DNA from: Desulfobacterales bacterium
GTDB taxonomy: Bacteria > Desulfobacterota > Desulfobacteria > Desulfobacterales > JARGFK01
NCBI GenBank assembly: GCA_029211065.1
Contig: JARGFK010000024.1
Coordinates: 1-49,727, forward strand
Reading direction: 5' to 3'
DNA: 49,727 nucleotides
Shown here: positions 36,236-43,835 of the stretch, in pieces
Layout: the number at the start of each line of letters is the position of its first letter
Numbering within the stretch: the stretch's first letter is position 1
The notes under the pieces: model-generated
The model's database searches: none
What the model was told of the DNA's origin: nothing
Seen by the model: the letters and a program-made list of their open reading frames with translations, nothing else
Translations under genes and position numbers: made by a program

Positions 36236-36933
36236 GACTGGGGCAATGTTTTTAATATTTGTTCAAGTCCGTAAACAGCCAAATCCTCGACAGATATCCA
36301 TCGTCCTTTGCGCTTGATGAAAGTTCCCAACTGAAAAAGGTCCTCGCTCAACGATCGCTGGGTTTCATTGAAGTGTCCGCTCCAGACAACCTGCCCGCCC
36401 TTTACCTGTATCATATCCATGTGAAAAGTGACCGCTGCCGGTAGATCAACGGAATAGTCGGAACCATCGCGGTCCCTAAATTGATAAACATAACCCACCA
36501 ACACCCCATCAGCGTTGAGCGCTTGACCTGTTTTCAAAAAAAGATCTATTTCAGGCAGCTCTTTTTCACTATGCCGCAATAGACCCGAAATAACGCCCTG
36601 GGCTTGGGAGGTCGGAATCAGTCTAAAGCTGTTAAGCCGGCCTAACATTTCTTTAAGCTGTTTTGTCAGGAATTGAGTGGCTGTCGGCGCTACTTGTCCG
36701 GTTGTATATACTTTGCCGCACAATTGACACCTGATGCCGACGTTCTCGCCATAGATGTTTGAAACGTCCTGAAACGGCAACACCAGTAAGCGGTGTATGT
36801 CCGATGGCCTCCGTTCTGTATTCTGTACAATTTCAGTATGTTTATAACAAGAGGCACCCCAAAAAAGGCTCACAAAAACAATGGCAACAACCTGAACTTT
36901 GGATCGTATTCGATTTTTATTTTGGAGGGACAT
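36232..36933 (-). CDS. Putative lipoprotein, LpoB/CsgG-like fold
   Basis: A 233-residue protein with a hydrophobic N-terminal segment (VVAIVFVSLFWGASC) ending in a Cys that may be a lipobox, though the -3 residue is not ideal. The body (HRLLVLPFQDVSN, ADGVLVGYVYQFRDRDG, VVWSGHFNETQRSL) follows the pattern of LpoB/CsgG-like outer-membrane lipoproteins, with alternating strands and a mixed alpha/beta fold. An unusual CQLCG pair follows the first strand and could form a disulfide or bind a metal. It lies between hisB and hisA and overlaps hisA by 4 bp, although nothing in its sequence suggests a role in histidine synthesis. Confidence 0.7.
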   Translation of the reverse strand: MSLQNKNRIRSKVQVVAIVFVSLFWGASCYKHTEIVQNTERRPSDIHRLLVLPFQDVSNIYGENVGIRCQLCGKVYTTGQVAPTATQFLTKQLKEMLGRLNSFRLIPTSQAQGVISGLLRHSEKELPEIDLFLKTGQALNADGVLVGYVYQFRDRDGSDYSVDLPAAVTFHMDMIQVKGGQVVWSGHFNETQRSLSEDLFQLGTFIKRKGRWISVEDLAVYGLEQILKTLPQS

Positions 36934-37025
36934 CTGAATCTTAAAAGCACCTCAACCGTTAACACCCGCTGAGCAGAAAGTGGGAAAAAAGCCGAAGCGG
37001 TATGAACGGATATTTTCTAATTCAA

Positions 37026-37613
37026 TTACAAGACCCCTTTTGAAGACCGGACATCTTTCAAGCGGTCATCAATCGCGGTCGCCTGATCCAGTGCCCGGGC
37101 GGTCGATTTGAACATGGATTCAATGATATGGTGTTCATTCTCACCATAAACAACATTAATATGTAAGTTCATACCGCTTCGCGTGGCAAAAGCCCTGAAA
37201 AATTCTCTGGCAAGGGTAATGCCAAAAACCGCACCCGTCCCCTTGGTGTCCAAAACATGACAAACCAGATACGGTCTTTTAGACAAATCGATACTCACGT
37301 TGGTGAGCGCGTCATCCATCGGTGTCGATGCATGCCCGTAGCGTTTGATTCCTTTGCGATCCCCTAATGCCTTATCAAGCGCCTCACCTAAAACCAGGCC
37401 CACGTCTTCAACCGTATGATGAGAATCAACTTCCAAATCACCCCTGGCTTTTACTGTAAGATCAAAAAAACCATGAACCGCAAAGAGTGTGAGCATGTGG
37501 TCAAAAAAGGGAATTCCGGTGGATATTTTATGGGTTCCCGACCCATTTATTTTCAGTTCAAGGGAAATTTCAGTTTCTTTTGTCTTTCGTTCGACTGCGG
37601 CAGAACGTTTCAT
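37026..37613 (-). CDS. hisB: Imidazoleglycerol-phosphate dehydratase
   Basis: A 195-residue monofunctional dehydratase of histidine biosynthesis. The paired manganese-binding motifs DSHHTVEDVG and GENEHHIIESMFK are present, together with GIPFFDHML near the N terminus. Length is normal for the monofunctional form (no HisN-type phosphatase domain). No strong ribosome site precedes the ATG. tRNA-Ala lies 85 bp upstream on the same strand. Confidence 0.96.
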   Translation of the reverse strand: MKRSAAVERKTKETEISLELKINGSGTHKISTGIPFFDHMLTLFAVHGFFDLTVKARGDLEVDSHHTVEDVGLVLGEALDKALGDRKGIKRYGHASTPMDDALTNVSIDLSKRPYLVCHVLDTKGTGAVFGITLAREFFRAFATRSGMNLHINVVYGENEHHIIESMFKSTARALDQATAIDDRLKDVRSSKGVL

Positions 37614-37697
37614 TTTTATTATAACCTATTGTTTTGATTTTATATAATATCAATGGGCCTAAGTACCGATAATACCAGCAAAAGGGGTTTAAATAAA

Positions 37698-37773
37698 TGG
37701 TGGAGATGAGGGGGATCGAACCCCTGACCTCGGCGTTGCGAACGCCGCGCTCTCCCAACTGAGCTACATCCCC
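37698..37773 (-). tRNA. tRNA-Ala (anticodon CGC)
   Basis: A 76-nt cloverleaf with acceptor GGGGATG/CATCTCC, anticodon stem-loop CGGCG-TTCGCAA-CGCCG (CGC), T arm AGGGG-TTCGATC-CCCCT, and an encoded CCA. CGC is the less common alanine isoacceptor, reading GCG. Confidence 0.95.
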
Positions 37774-38061
37774 ACGATATAAATTAATTTGTTTATCAAA
37801 ATAATAGACTTCGGTCAATTCTAAATTCTAAATTTTCATAAAATTTCACGAAACTCCAAAACAGGTGGAATAAAAACATCCTTTCTTTGTCAAAAAACCG
37901 CAGATGCCTATTTCTTTAACAGCCGGCCCATGTTATTAAACCGGTCAGAAAAATTGAAAAAAACATCTTAAAAACTGTTCATTTTATACTATTTTGTGGT
38001 ATGCTGACGGCCATTCATTAATATCAGAAAATATGTATTCATAGGTTATTGGAGGCCGTGA

Positions 38062-39795
38062 ATGAAAAAAAACATCGAGCTTAAAGACGCTTTTAAACAA
38101 TACACAATCGATCAGGACAAAATCCTGCCGCCCGAAGAAACGGTCAAACGGTTTAAGGAAAAGCTTAAATTATGCAATCTTGATATCTTGGAGCAGACCA
38201 TCCGGATCGACAACGGTCGTCTGGACATCCCGATTTTTTTTAGTATTTGCGGTAAGGATGCCCTATCGATAACCGGAACAAAGAAGCAGATGGGAAAGGG
38301 TGCTACCCCGCAGCAATCGGAAGCCAGTGCGGTAATGGAACTGGCAGAAAGATTCAGTTTCTTCAGCTTCTGTAAAAATCCGAAAAATTTTATTATTGAT
38401 ACTTACCTTAATGTTGCAGAAAGCGCTATCCCTTTCGAAATGGTCGCGCAGTCAGTGCATGATGACTCCGATGAACGAATGGTTACCAGATCCATTTTTG
38501 AAAATCTGCCGTTGAAATGGACAAGAGGATTCAATCTGACCCGTGGAAAAGAAGTTTTAATCCCGTTTGACTGGTTTTTTATGATAAATGAGTTTAATGG
38601 GCCTTGTGCCGGCAATTGTGTCGAAGAAGCAATCAGCCAGGGTGTTTGTGAAATCGTTGAACGGCACGTATCCTCGATAATCAGCCAAAATCGTTTGCAG
38701 GTTCCGATCATCGATCCGAAATCTGCAACTGACCCCCTGATCCGCAATATGTTAGAAAAATATGACCGCAACGGGATAACCCTCCATCTTTCAGATTTTT
38801 CGCTGGATATGGGAATCCCCACCGTGGGGGCCCTCGCCTATGATCTCTCGACATATCCTCAAAAAAGTGAAATTGTATGGACCGCTGGCACAACGCCGAG
38901 CCCTCAAAAGGCTTTAAGCCGTGCCTTGACTGAAGTGGCCCAGTTAGCCGGTGATTTTAACAGCAGCTCAAATTACGTGGCCAGCGGACTTCCTAAGTTC
39001 AAAACCCTCACAGACGCCGAATACATCACCCATGAAAAAAAAATAATAAATATCAACGACCTGCCGGACCTTTCCAACAATAACATCAAAGTTGAAATCC
39101 AAAACTGTATCGCCGCCCTTAAAACAAAAGGCATGGATGTAATCGTCGTTGATACCATGCATTCTTTGCTTGAAATTCCGGCCTTTTACACCATTATCCC
39201 CGGAGCCCATTTCAGGGAGCGGGCATTGGGAACCAGCGTGGGACTCTTCTCCGCCAAGCTTTTGGCCGAAAGCAGGCCGCCCCAGGAAGCCTTGCATGAG
39301 CTTTTAAAAATCGAACGGTTGCTTCCCCGAAAATATTATATCAAGTTTTATATCGGGTCATGTTACCGTTCCCTGGGAAAGTTGGATGCTGCCATAACAT
39401 ATTATCGTCAGGCGCTCGACCTTGACCCCATACCGCAGGATCTTGTCAGTATCTATTCCTATTTGGGGCTCTGTTTAAAAGATATGGGTGAATACCGCAA
39501 GGCATTGACGGTGCTCAAAGAGGGAGAAAAAATCGACAAAGAACGAACTGATATTTATAACCTGGTGGGTTTCTGCCACTTTAAGTTGAAAGAATATGAG
39601 CTCGCAATCGATAGTTTTAAAAAAGTGGTACAGCTTAACCCTGCCTCAGCTATCGATTACGCCAATATTGCTTCAAATTATCGTGATATGGGAGATCCGG
39701 AAAAAGCCATCCGCTATTATGAACTCGCGTTAGCCCTTGATCCTTCGATTGAATTTGCGAGAGAAAACCTCGTTAAAATACAGCGTCAATCTTGA
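38062..39795 (+). CDS. YcaO-domain protein with C-terminal TPR repeats
   Basis: A 577-residue protein. Residues about 60-400 are a YcaO domain with its ATP-binding acidic motifs in order: EASAVMELAERFSFF, CVEEAISQGVCEIVERH and ALSRALTEVAQLAGD. Residues about 430-575 form four TPR units. YcaO enzymes activate peptide amides with ATP, making azolines or thioamides, or (in E. coli) assist RimO-dependent methylthiolation of ribosomal protein S12. There is no cyclodehydratase partner, TfuA or rimO nearby. GGAGG precedes the ATG. A small four-cysteine gene follows about 100 bp downstream on the same strand. Substrate is unknown; TPRs suggest a protein partner (inference). Confidence 0.9.
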   Translation: MKKNIELKDAFKQYTIDQDKILPPEETVKRFKEKLKLCNLDILEQTIRIDNGRLDIPIFFSICGKDALSITGTKKQMGKGATPQQSEASAVMELAERFSFFSFCKNPKNFIIDTYLNVAESAIPFEMVAQSVHDDSDERMVTRSIFENLPLKWTRGFNLTRGKEVLIPFDWFFMINEFNGPCAGNCVEEAISQGVCEIVERHVSSIISQNRLQVPIIDPKSATDPLIRNMLEKYDRNGITLHLSDFSLDMGIPTVGALAYDLSTYPQKSEIVWTAGTTPSPQKALSRALTEVAQLAGDFNSSSNYVASGLPKFKTLTDAEYITHEKKIININDLPDLSNNNIKVEIQNCIAALKTKGMDVIVVDTMHSLLEIPAFYTIIPGAHFRERALGTSVGLFSAKLLAESRPPQEALHELLKIERLLPRKYYIKFYIGSCYRSLGKLDAAITYYRQALDLDPIPQDLVSIYSYLGLCLKDMGEYRKALTVLKEGEKIDKERTDIYNLVGFCHFKLKEYELAIDSFKKVVQLNPASAIDYANIASNYRDMGDPEKAIRYYELALALDPSIEFARENLVKIQRQS

Positions 39796-39896
39796 AACGA
39801 AAAAAACACAAATTTGTAAAATGTACGATTTTATGGTATAGAAATAACCGACTGTTGCGAAAGACGGGTCAATTTATATAAGGGGAAAAATGATTT

Positions 39897-40037
39897 ATGT
39901 CTGAAAAACATCCTGAATGTCCGTTATACAATCCCTTAAACTGCAAGGAATATTACAATCCCAAGCTATGTGCATTTTCAAGAAAAGATAAAGCCTGCTT
40001 AAAAAAAAAGAAACCAAAGCCCAAATCCAAAAAATAG
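39897..40037 (+). CDS. Small four-cysteine, Lys-tailed protein (46 residues)
   Basis: Starting at ATG 39897 (AAGGGG 11 bp upstream), the product is 46 residues. Four cysteines lie in a regular pattern (PECPLYN, NCKEYY, LCAFS, ACLKK) and the tail is strongly basic (KKKKPKPKSKK). The cysteine spacing fits a small zinc or Fe-S knuckle; the Lys tail fits nucleic-acid binding. Its position after the YcaO-TPR gene makes a YcaO substrate another possibility. It is shorter than common gene-calling cut-offs and is easily missed. Function unknown. Confidence 0.65.
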   Translation: MSEKHPECPLYNPLNCKEYYNPKLCAFSRKDKACLKKKKPKPKSKK

Positions 40038-40129
40038 TTTCGTTAAAATCCCCCAGTGCCCCCCTCTCTATCAAGCCGGACTAATCCTTTTATTTTCACT
40101 TTAATTTAAATAAATTGTTTTATTATTAT

Positions 40130-40699
40130 TCAGGCATGACCCGCGGTTTGGGAAAGTGAATTTGGATCAATCCCCATCTTTCGGACTGCGACCTCCCAGC
40201 GGTTTTCAATAGGTATGTCAAATATGATTTCATCCGAAACCGCCCCCGTCAACCAGGCATTTGCTTTTATCTCATACTCCAACTGCCCGGGCCCCCAGCC
40301 GGCACATCCCAAAGAAATCAAAAAAGATTTGGGTCCTGCACCTGCTGCCAGTGCGTTCAGAATGTCGATGGTATTGCTTATGGCCAAAAAAGGGGAAACC
40401 ACAAGGCACCCTTGCCAGTTAAACGGCGGCCCGTGCAATACAAAAATCTCGCCAACATGAACAGGCCCGCCGATATGAATCTGGCGGGAAGAAACTTCTG
40501 GACTGCAACCGATGTTTAATTCTCCAAAAATTTCTTTTCCGGTAAGAGAGGGGTGAACCCGGTTTACAACAATGCCTACGGCGCCAGCTTGGGTATGTTC
40601 GCAAATAAACGTGACGGTCAGCAAGAAGTTAGGATCGTTCATTCCCGGCATGGCTATCAGAAGTTGCCCTTTGAGCGATTCCGGGCAATTTAGTTTCAT
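40130..40699 (-). CDS. YqgE/AlgH family protein
   Basis: A 189-residue protein with family hallmarks: LKGQLLIAMPGMNDPNF at the N terminus, then GAVGIVVNRVHPSLTG, GGPVHVGEIFVLHG and SLGCAGWGPGQLEYE. The family is widespread and its biochemical role is unclear; algH was named for alginate regulation in Pseudomonas. I use ATG 40699, preceded by GGGGGAAGA. An upstream in-frame TTG overlaps that ribosome site and is less likely. A structured repeat (copy 2) lies 37 bp upstream in its leader or promoter region. Confidence 0.93.
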   Translation of the reverse strand: MKLNCPESLKGQLLIAMPGMNDPNFLLTVTFICEHTQAGAVGIVVNRVHPSLTGKEIFGELNIGCSPEVSSRQIHIGGPVHVGEIFVLHGPPFNWQGCLVVSPFLAISNTIDILNALAAGAGPKSFLISLGCAGWGPGQLEYEIKANAWLTGAVSDEIIFDIPIENRWEVAVRKMGIDPNSLSQTAGHA

Positions 40700-40735
40700 T
40701 TCTTCCCCCAAGTATCGTCGGATTAGGAGCCAATC

Positions 40736-40821
40736 TAAAACCTCAGATCAAGTCTGGGAGAAAGGCGTCCCGCTAAAACTCGGGACAACGCAGCCACCAA
40801 GCCCCAGATGAGGTTTTTAAA
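40736..40821. repeat. Structured dispersed repeat, copy 2
   Basis: The element aligns with copy 1 at 29002-29105: AACCTCAGATC at the left, the conserved hairpin core GGCGTCCCGC..CGGGACAACGC in the middle (40764-40791), and CCCCAGATGAGG at the right. The outer 18-bp inverted repeat of copy 1 is reduced to AAAACCTC here. It lies between algH and the remnant carbonic-anhydrase gene. Confidence 0.8.
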
Positions 40822-40889
40822 TTATTTTTATGTTTATTTGCCATTCTTGTCAATCATTCAAACGTTTTTTGTTTGACATCCCAATTTGA

Positions 40890-41147
40890 AAGGGGCATAA
40901 GGCACAACAAAAATTCGGTATCGGTGCGGTTGTATTGAGTTCGGCGCTGATAAAAACCGGGTCCATTGTGGCAGCCGGATCCGTGGTCAAAGAGGGGCAA
41001 ATAGTCGGTCCGAACAATCTAGTGGCGGGAACCCCCGCATCTTTTAAAAAAATATTAACGGAAACCGACGACGACGCACTCGACAGACCGGTAAAAAATT
41101 ACCTGAAGCTTGCCCATGAACACAAGGCCGTTCTCCAAAGAAGATAA
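40890..41147 (+). pseudogene. Remnant of gamma-carbonic-anhydrase/hexapeptide-repeat gene
   Basis: The frame ending at 41147 encodes left-handed beta-helix hexapeptides typical of the C-terminal third of gamma-class carbonic anhydrase-like proteins: FGIGAVVLSSALIKTGSIVA, then GSVVKEGQIVGPNNLVAGTPA and a terminal helix. A stop lies in frame at 40887 and the N-terminal ~100 residues, including two of the three zinc histidines, are missing. Only a possible HG-type remnant precedes. Upstream DNA is a spacer and the structured repeat. Translation from TTG 40935 is possible but would give a non-functional fragment. Confidence 0.75.
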
Positions 41148-41439
41148 TATTAGTTAAAAGTTACATCATCTATTCCGTTATCCACACAAAATTTTCGTGC
41201 TGCATGGGATATGCTGAGCTTCAAGTTGGTCATAAAACACCTCAATTTTTAACTGTCTTCGGTATACTATAATTACGTTTCCGATTCATGCAAACAGCAG
41301 CCGGACCATTTTTGCTGTAAAATAAATTTATAGATTGAAAATGGTTGATCCCAACGAAACTTATGTTATAGGATTTAGCAAAATCAGTTCTATCGGGTTT
41401 ATCACAACCTCTTTTTGGGAAAGGGAAAAAATTAATACC

Positions 41440-42783
41440 ATGACAGTTCTTACAAAACAGATCGAAAAAATGCGAAAAGATGGCGCCCAAATTTTTTATC
41501 AGGGTTTGAAGGCTGTAGAACCGGCCACTGCCGTTAAACGTTTCTGCAGAAGCGATGGGACCCGCCTCATGTTTGCCGACCGGGCGTATGATCTTGCAAA
41601 AATAAACCGTGTGTTCGTTGTCGGTGCCGGCAAAGCCTCTGCCCCCATGGCGGCAGCAGTAGAAGAAATTCTTGGAGACAGAATCACCAGCGGTTCGGTT
41701 AATGTTAAATATGGGCATACCGCCCGGTTGAACAGAATCAAACTGATTGAAGCCGGCCACCCGGTCCCGGATGAACAAGGAAGCAATGGCGCCCAAGACA
41801 TTTTAAATCTTGTAAAAACAGCTGAGAAACAGGACCTTGTGATATGCCTGATTTCCGGCGGCGGGTCTGCCTTGCTGCCGCTTTCATCGGAAGGGCTGAC
41901 CCTTAAGGATAAGCAGGATACAACCAATGTGTTGCTGGCCTGTGGTGCCACCATCCATGAGATCAATGCCATCCGAAAACATTTGTCTTGTGTTAAAGGC
42001 GGCCAACTGGCGGCGGCAGCATACCCTGCCAGGATTGTGTCCCTGATGCTCTCGGATGTGGTGGGAGATGATTTAGATGTGATTGCATCAGGCCCGACCG
42101 TACCGGATTCCAGTACATTTCTGGACTGTATGAATATTATCAACAAATACAACATTGAAAAAAAATTACCATCAGCTGTTGTCAGCCGAATTAAAGCCGG
42201 ATTATCCGGGCAAATTCCGGAAACACCGAAAAACGGCAACCCGGCTTTTCAAAACACACAAAACCTAATTATCGGAAGCAACTTTGAATCCATCACTGCC
42301 GCTAAACAAAAAGCCGAAGCCTTGGGTTACAAAACCCTCATCCTTTCATCCATGATTCAAGGAGAAACACGCGATATTGCCCAATTGCACGGCACGTTGG
42401 CTAGAGAAATTTTAAAAACCGGCAACCCCATCGCTAAACCGGCCTGCATCCTCTCCGGCGGCGAGACAACCGTTACCATACAGGGAAATGGTCTTGGTGG
42501 AAGAAACCAGGAATTCGTTCTGGCGGCGGCTATGGATATTGCCGGCCATGATCATATTGTAGTCCTTAGTGCTGGAACCGACGGCAATGACGGCCCTACT
42601 GACGCTGCCGGCGCGACCGCAGACTCCTTTACCCTGGGCAGGGCAAAAGAATTGAGTTTAGACCCGATCAAGTACCTTTCCAATAATGACTCCTACCATT
42701 TTTTCGAAGCAATGAATGATTTGGTTAAAACCGGCCCCACCAACACCAATGTCATGGATCTAAGGATCGTCCTGGTGACGTAA
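41440..42783 (+). CDS. Glycerate 2-kinase, MOFRL family
   Basis: From the Met at 41440 the product is 447 residues. The N-terminal domain has VVGAGKASAPMAAAVEEIL and the loop ICLISGGGSALL; the C-terminal MOFRL domain has CILSGGETTVTI, GLGGRNQEFVLAAA and VLSAGTDGNDGPTDAAGA. These are the hallmarks of glycerate-2-kinase (GckA/TtuD type), which phosphorylates D-glycerate to 2-phosphoglycerate. An open frame extends upstream to 41335, but family members normally begin near 41440 (or slightly later, at MRKDGAQ), and no strong ribosome site marks either. Confidence 0.92.
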   Translation: MTVLTKQIEKMRKDGAQIFYQGLKAVEPATAVKRFCRSDGTRLMFADRAYDLAKINRVFVVGAGKASAPMAAAVEEILGDRITSGSVNVKYGHTARLNRIKLIEAGHPVPDEQGSNGAQDILNLVKTAEKQDLVICLISGGGSALLPLSSEGLTLKDKQDTTNVLLACGATIHEINAIRKHLSCVKGGQLAAAAYPARIVSLMLSDVVGDDLDVIASGPTVPDSSTFLDCMNIINKYNIEKKLPSAVVSRIKAGLSGQIPETPKNGNPAFQNTQNLIIGSNFESITAAKQKAEALGYKTLILSSMIQGETRDIAQLHGTLAREILKTGNPIAKPACILSGGETTVTIQGNGLGGRNQEFVLAAAMDIAGHDHIVVLSAGTDGNDGPTDAAGATADSFTLGRAKELSLDPIKYLSNNDSYHFFEAMNDLVKTGPTNTNVMDLRIVLVT

Positions 42784-42853
42784 TGCTTCTGAAAAAGCCG
42801 CAATTGATTTACACAACCGTTAATATAAAGCCCGGAAATGAAATATTTTTGAG

Positions 42854-43734
42854 ATGAAGCTGATTTTTAGACCGATAACAATTGAAAAACAGCGCGAATA
42901 CATGGATTTTTTTCCCGCTGCCCGCAAAAAACGTCTGACTACAGTTTTATAAACCTTTGGGGGTGGGCAGAAGAATATGGCCTGTGCTGGGCCTGGGAGA
43001 ACGATCTGGTTTGGTTGAAACAAACCAAGCCCGAGGTTTGCTACTGGGCGCCGATAGGCGCCTGGCAGGAAATTAATTGGCCTGAACGATTCACAAGGCT
43101 TGCCATCACATCCGGCACTTTTATCCGCATTCCAGACGAAATGGTTCATATCTGGAAGACCGGTCTGGCTGACCGTCTGCAGATAGAATCGACCAGAGCT
43201 CAATGGGACTACCTCTATGGGGTATCAGACCTTGTCAATCTGCGGGGAAACCGCTTTCATAAAAAGAAAAATTTGCTTTATCAGTTTCAAAAAAATTACG
43301 ACTTCACCTACCGCACGTTGGGACCGGATACCGTCGAATTGGCCCTGGCAATGCAGACGGACTGGTGCTCCTGGCGGGACTGTGAGTCCTCCGAAAATTT
43401 GTCGGCTGAAAATCGTTTGATTGAACGCGTTCTAAAAAACTGGGACCGATTTTCCGGGCTGACCGGCGGCGTCTTGACGGTAAACCAAAAAATGGTAGCC
43501 TATACCGTGGCGGAACCGCTGACAAAAGATATGTTGTTGATCCACTTTGAAAAGGCAAGTTCAGAATTTAAGGGGGTGTATCAGGCCATCAACCAAATGT
43601 TCTTGTCCCATTCAGCTCAAACCTTCAAGGTTGTGAATCGGGAACAGGACCTCGGTGATGAAGGTTTGCGCAAGGCTAAATTATCTTACCACCCCGTTGA
43701 ATTTCTACCCAAATCGAAAATTGAAATATCTTAA
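42854..43734 (+). pseudogene. DUF2156 (LPG-synthase C-terminal-like) gene with frameshift
   Basis: The N-terminal part begins at ATG 42854 (MKLIFRPITIEKQREYMDFF) and breaks at the A6 run 42926-42931. One more A would join it to the downstream frame: TSDYSFINLWGWAEEYGLCW continues directly into the long open frame that ends at 43734. The downstream part has features of the acyl-transfer fold of DUF2156/phosphatidylglycerol lysyltransferase-like proteins (LADRLQIESTRAQWDYLYG, HKKKNLLYQFQKNY, then VAYTVAEPLT). The break is at a homopolymer, so sequencing error or slippage are alternatives to a true pseudogene. The substrate is unknown. About 70 bp after the upstream glycerate kinase gene. Confidence 0.85.
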
Positions 43735-43737
43735 GGA

Positions 43738-43768
43738 CAGGGATCGGGGGTTAGGGATCAGGGGCATA
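43738..43768. repeat. Short GGATC-rich direct repeats
   Basis: The spacer between the DUF2156 gene and tex contains two nearly identical units, AGGGATCGGGGG and AGGGATCAGGGG, followed shortly by GGATCCCGCATCCC. Such G-rich direct repeats are common in intergenic DNA; no function is evident. Confidence 0.5.
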
Positions 43769-43835
43769 AAATACGGATCCCGCATCCCGGCCTTTGCACC
43801 TTGCGACCAGTTAAAAAAGAGGTGTTTGGTCTAAA

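Noticed and set aside
40864-40899. TTGACA-N17-CATAAG promoter-like sequence before the carbonic-anhydrase remnant
   Set aside because: The -10 match is weak and it precedes a truncated gene, so it is likely chance.
41242-41796. Leftward open frame of 184 codons
   Set aside because: It overlaps the well-supported glycerate kinase gene on the other strand and has no family motif.
42926-42931. Programmed -1 frameshift in the DUF2156 gene
   Set aside because: The A-run is not in the canonical X-XXY-YYZ register and no obvious downstream stimulatory structure was found; sequencing error or mutation is simpler.
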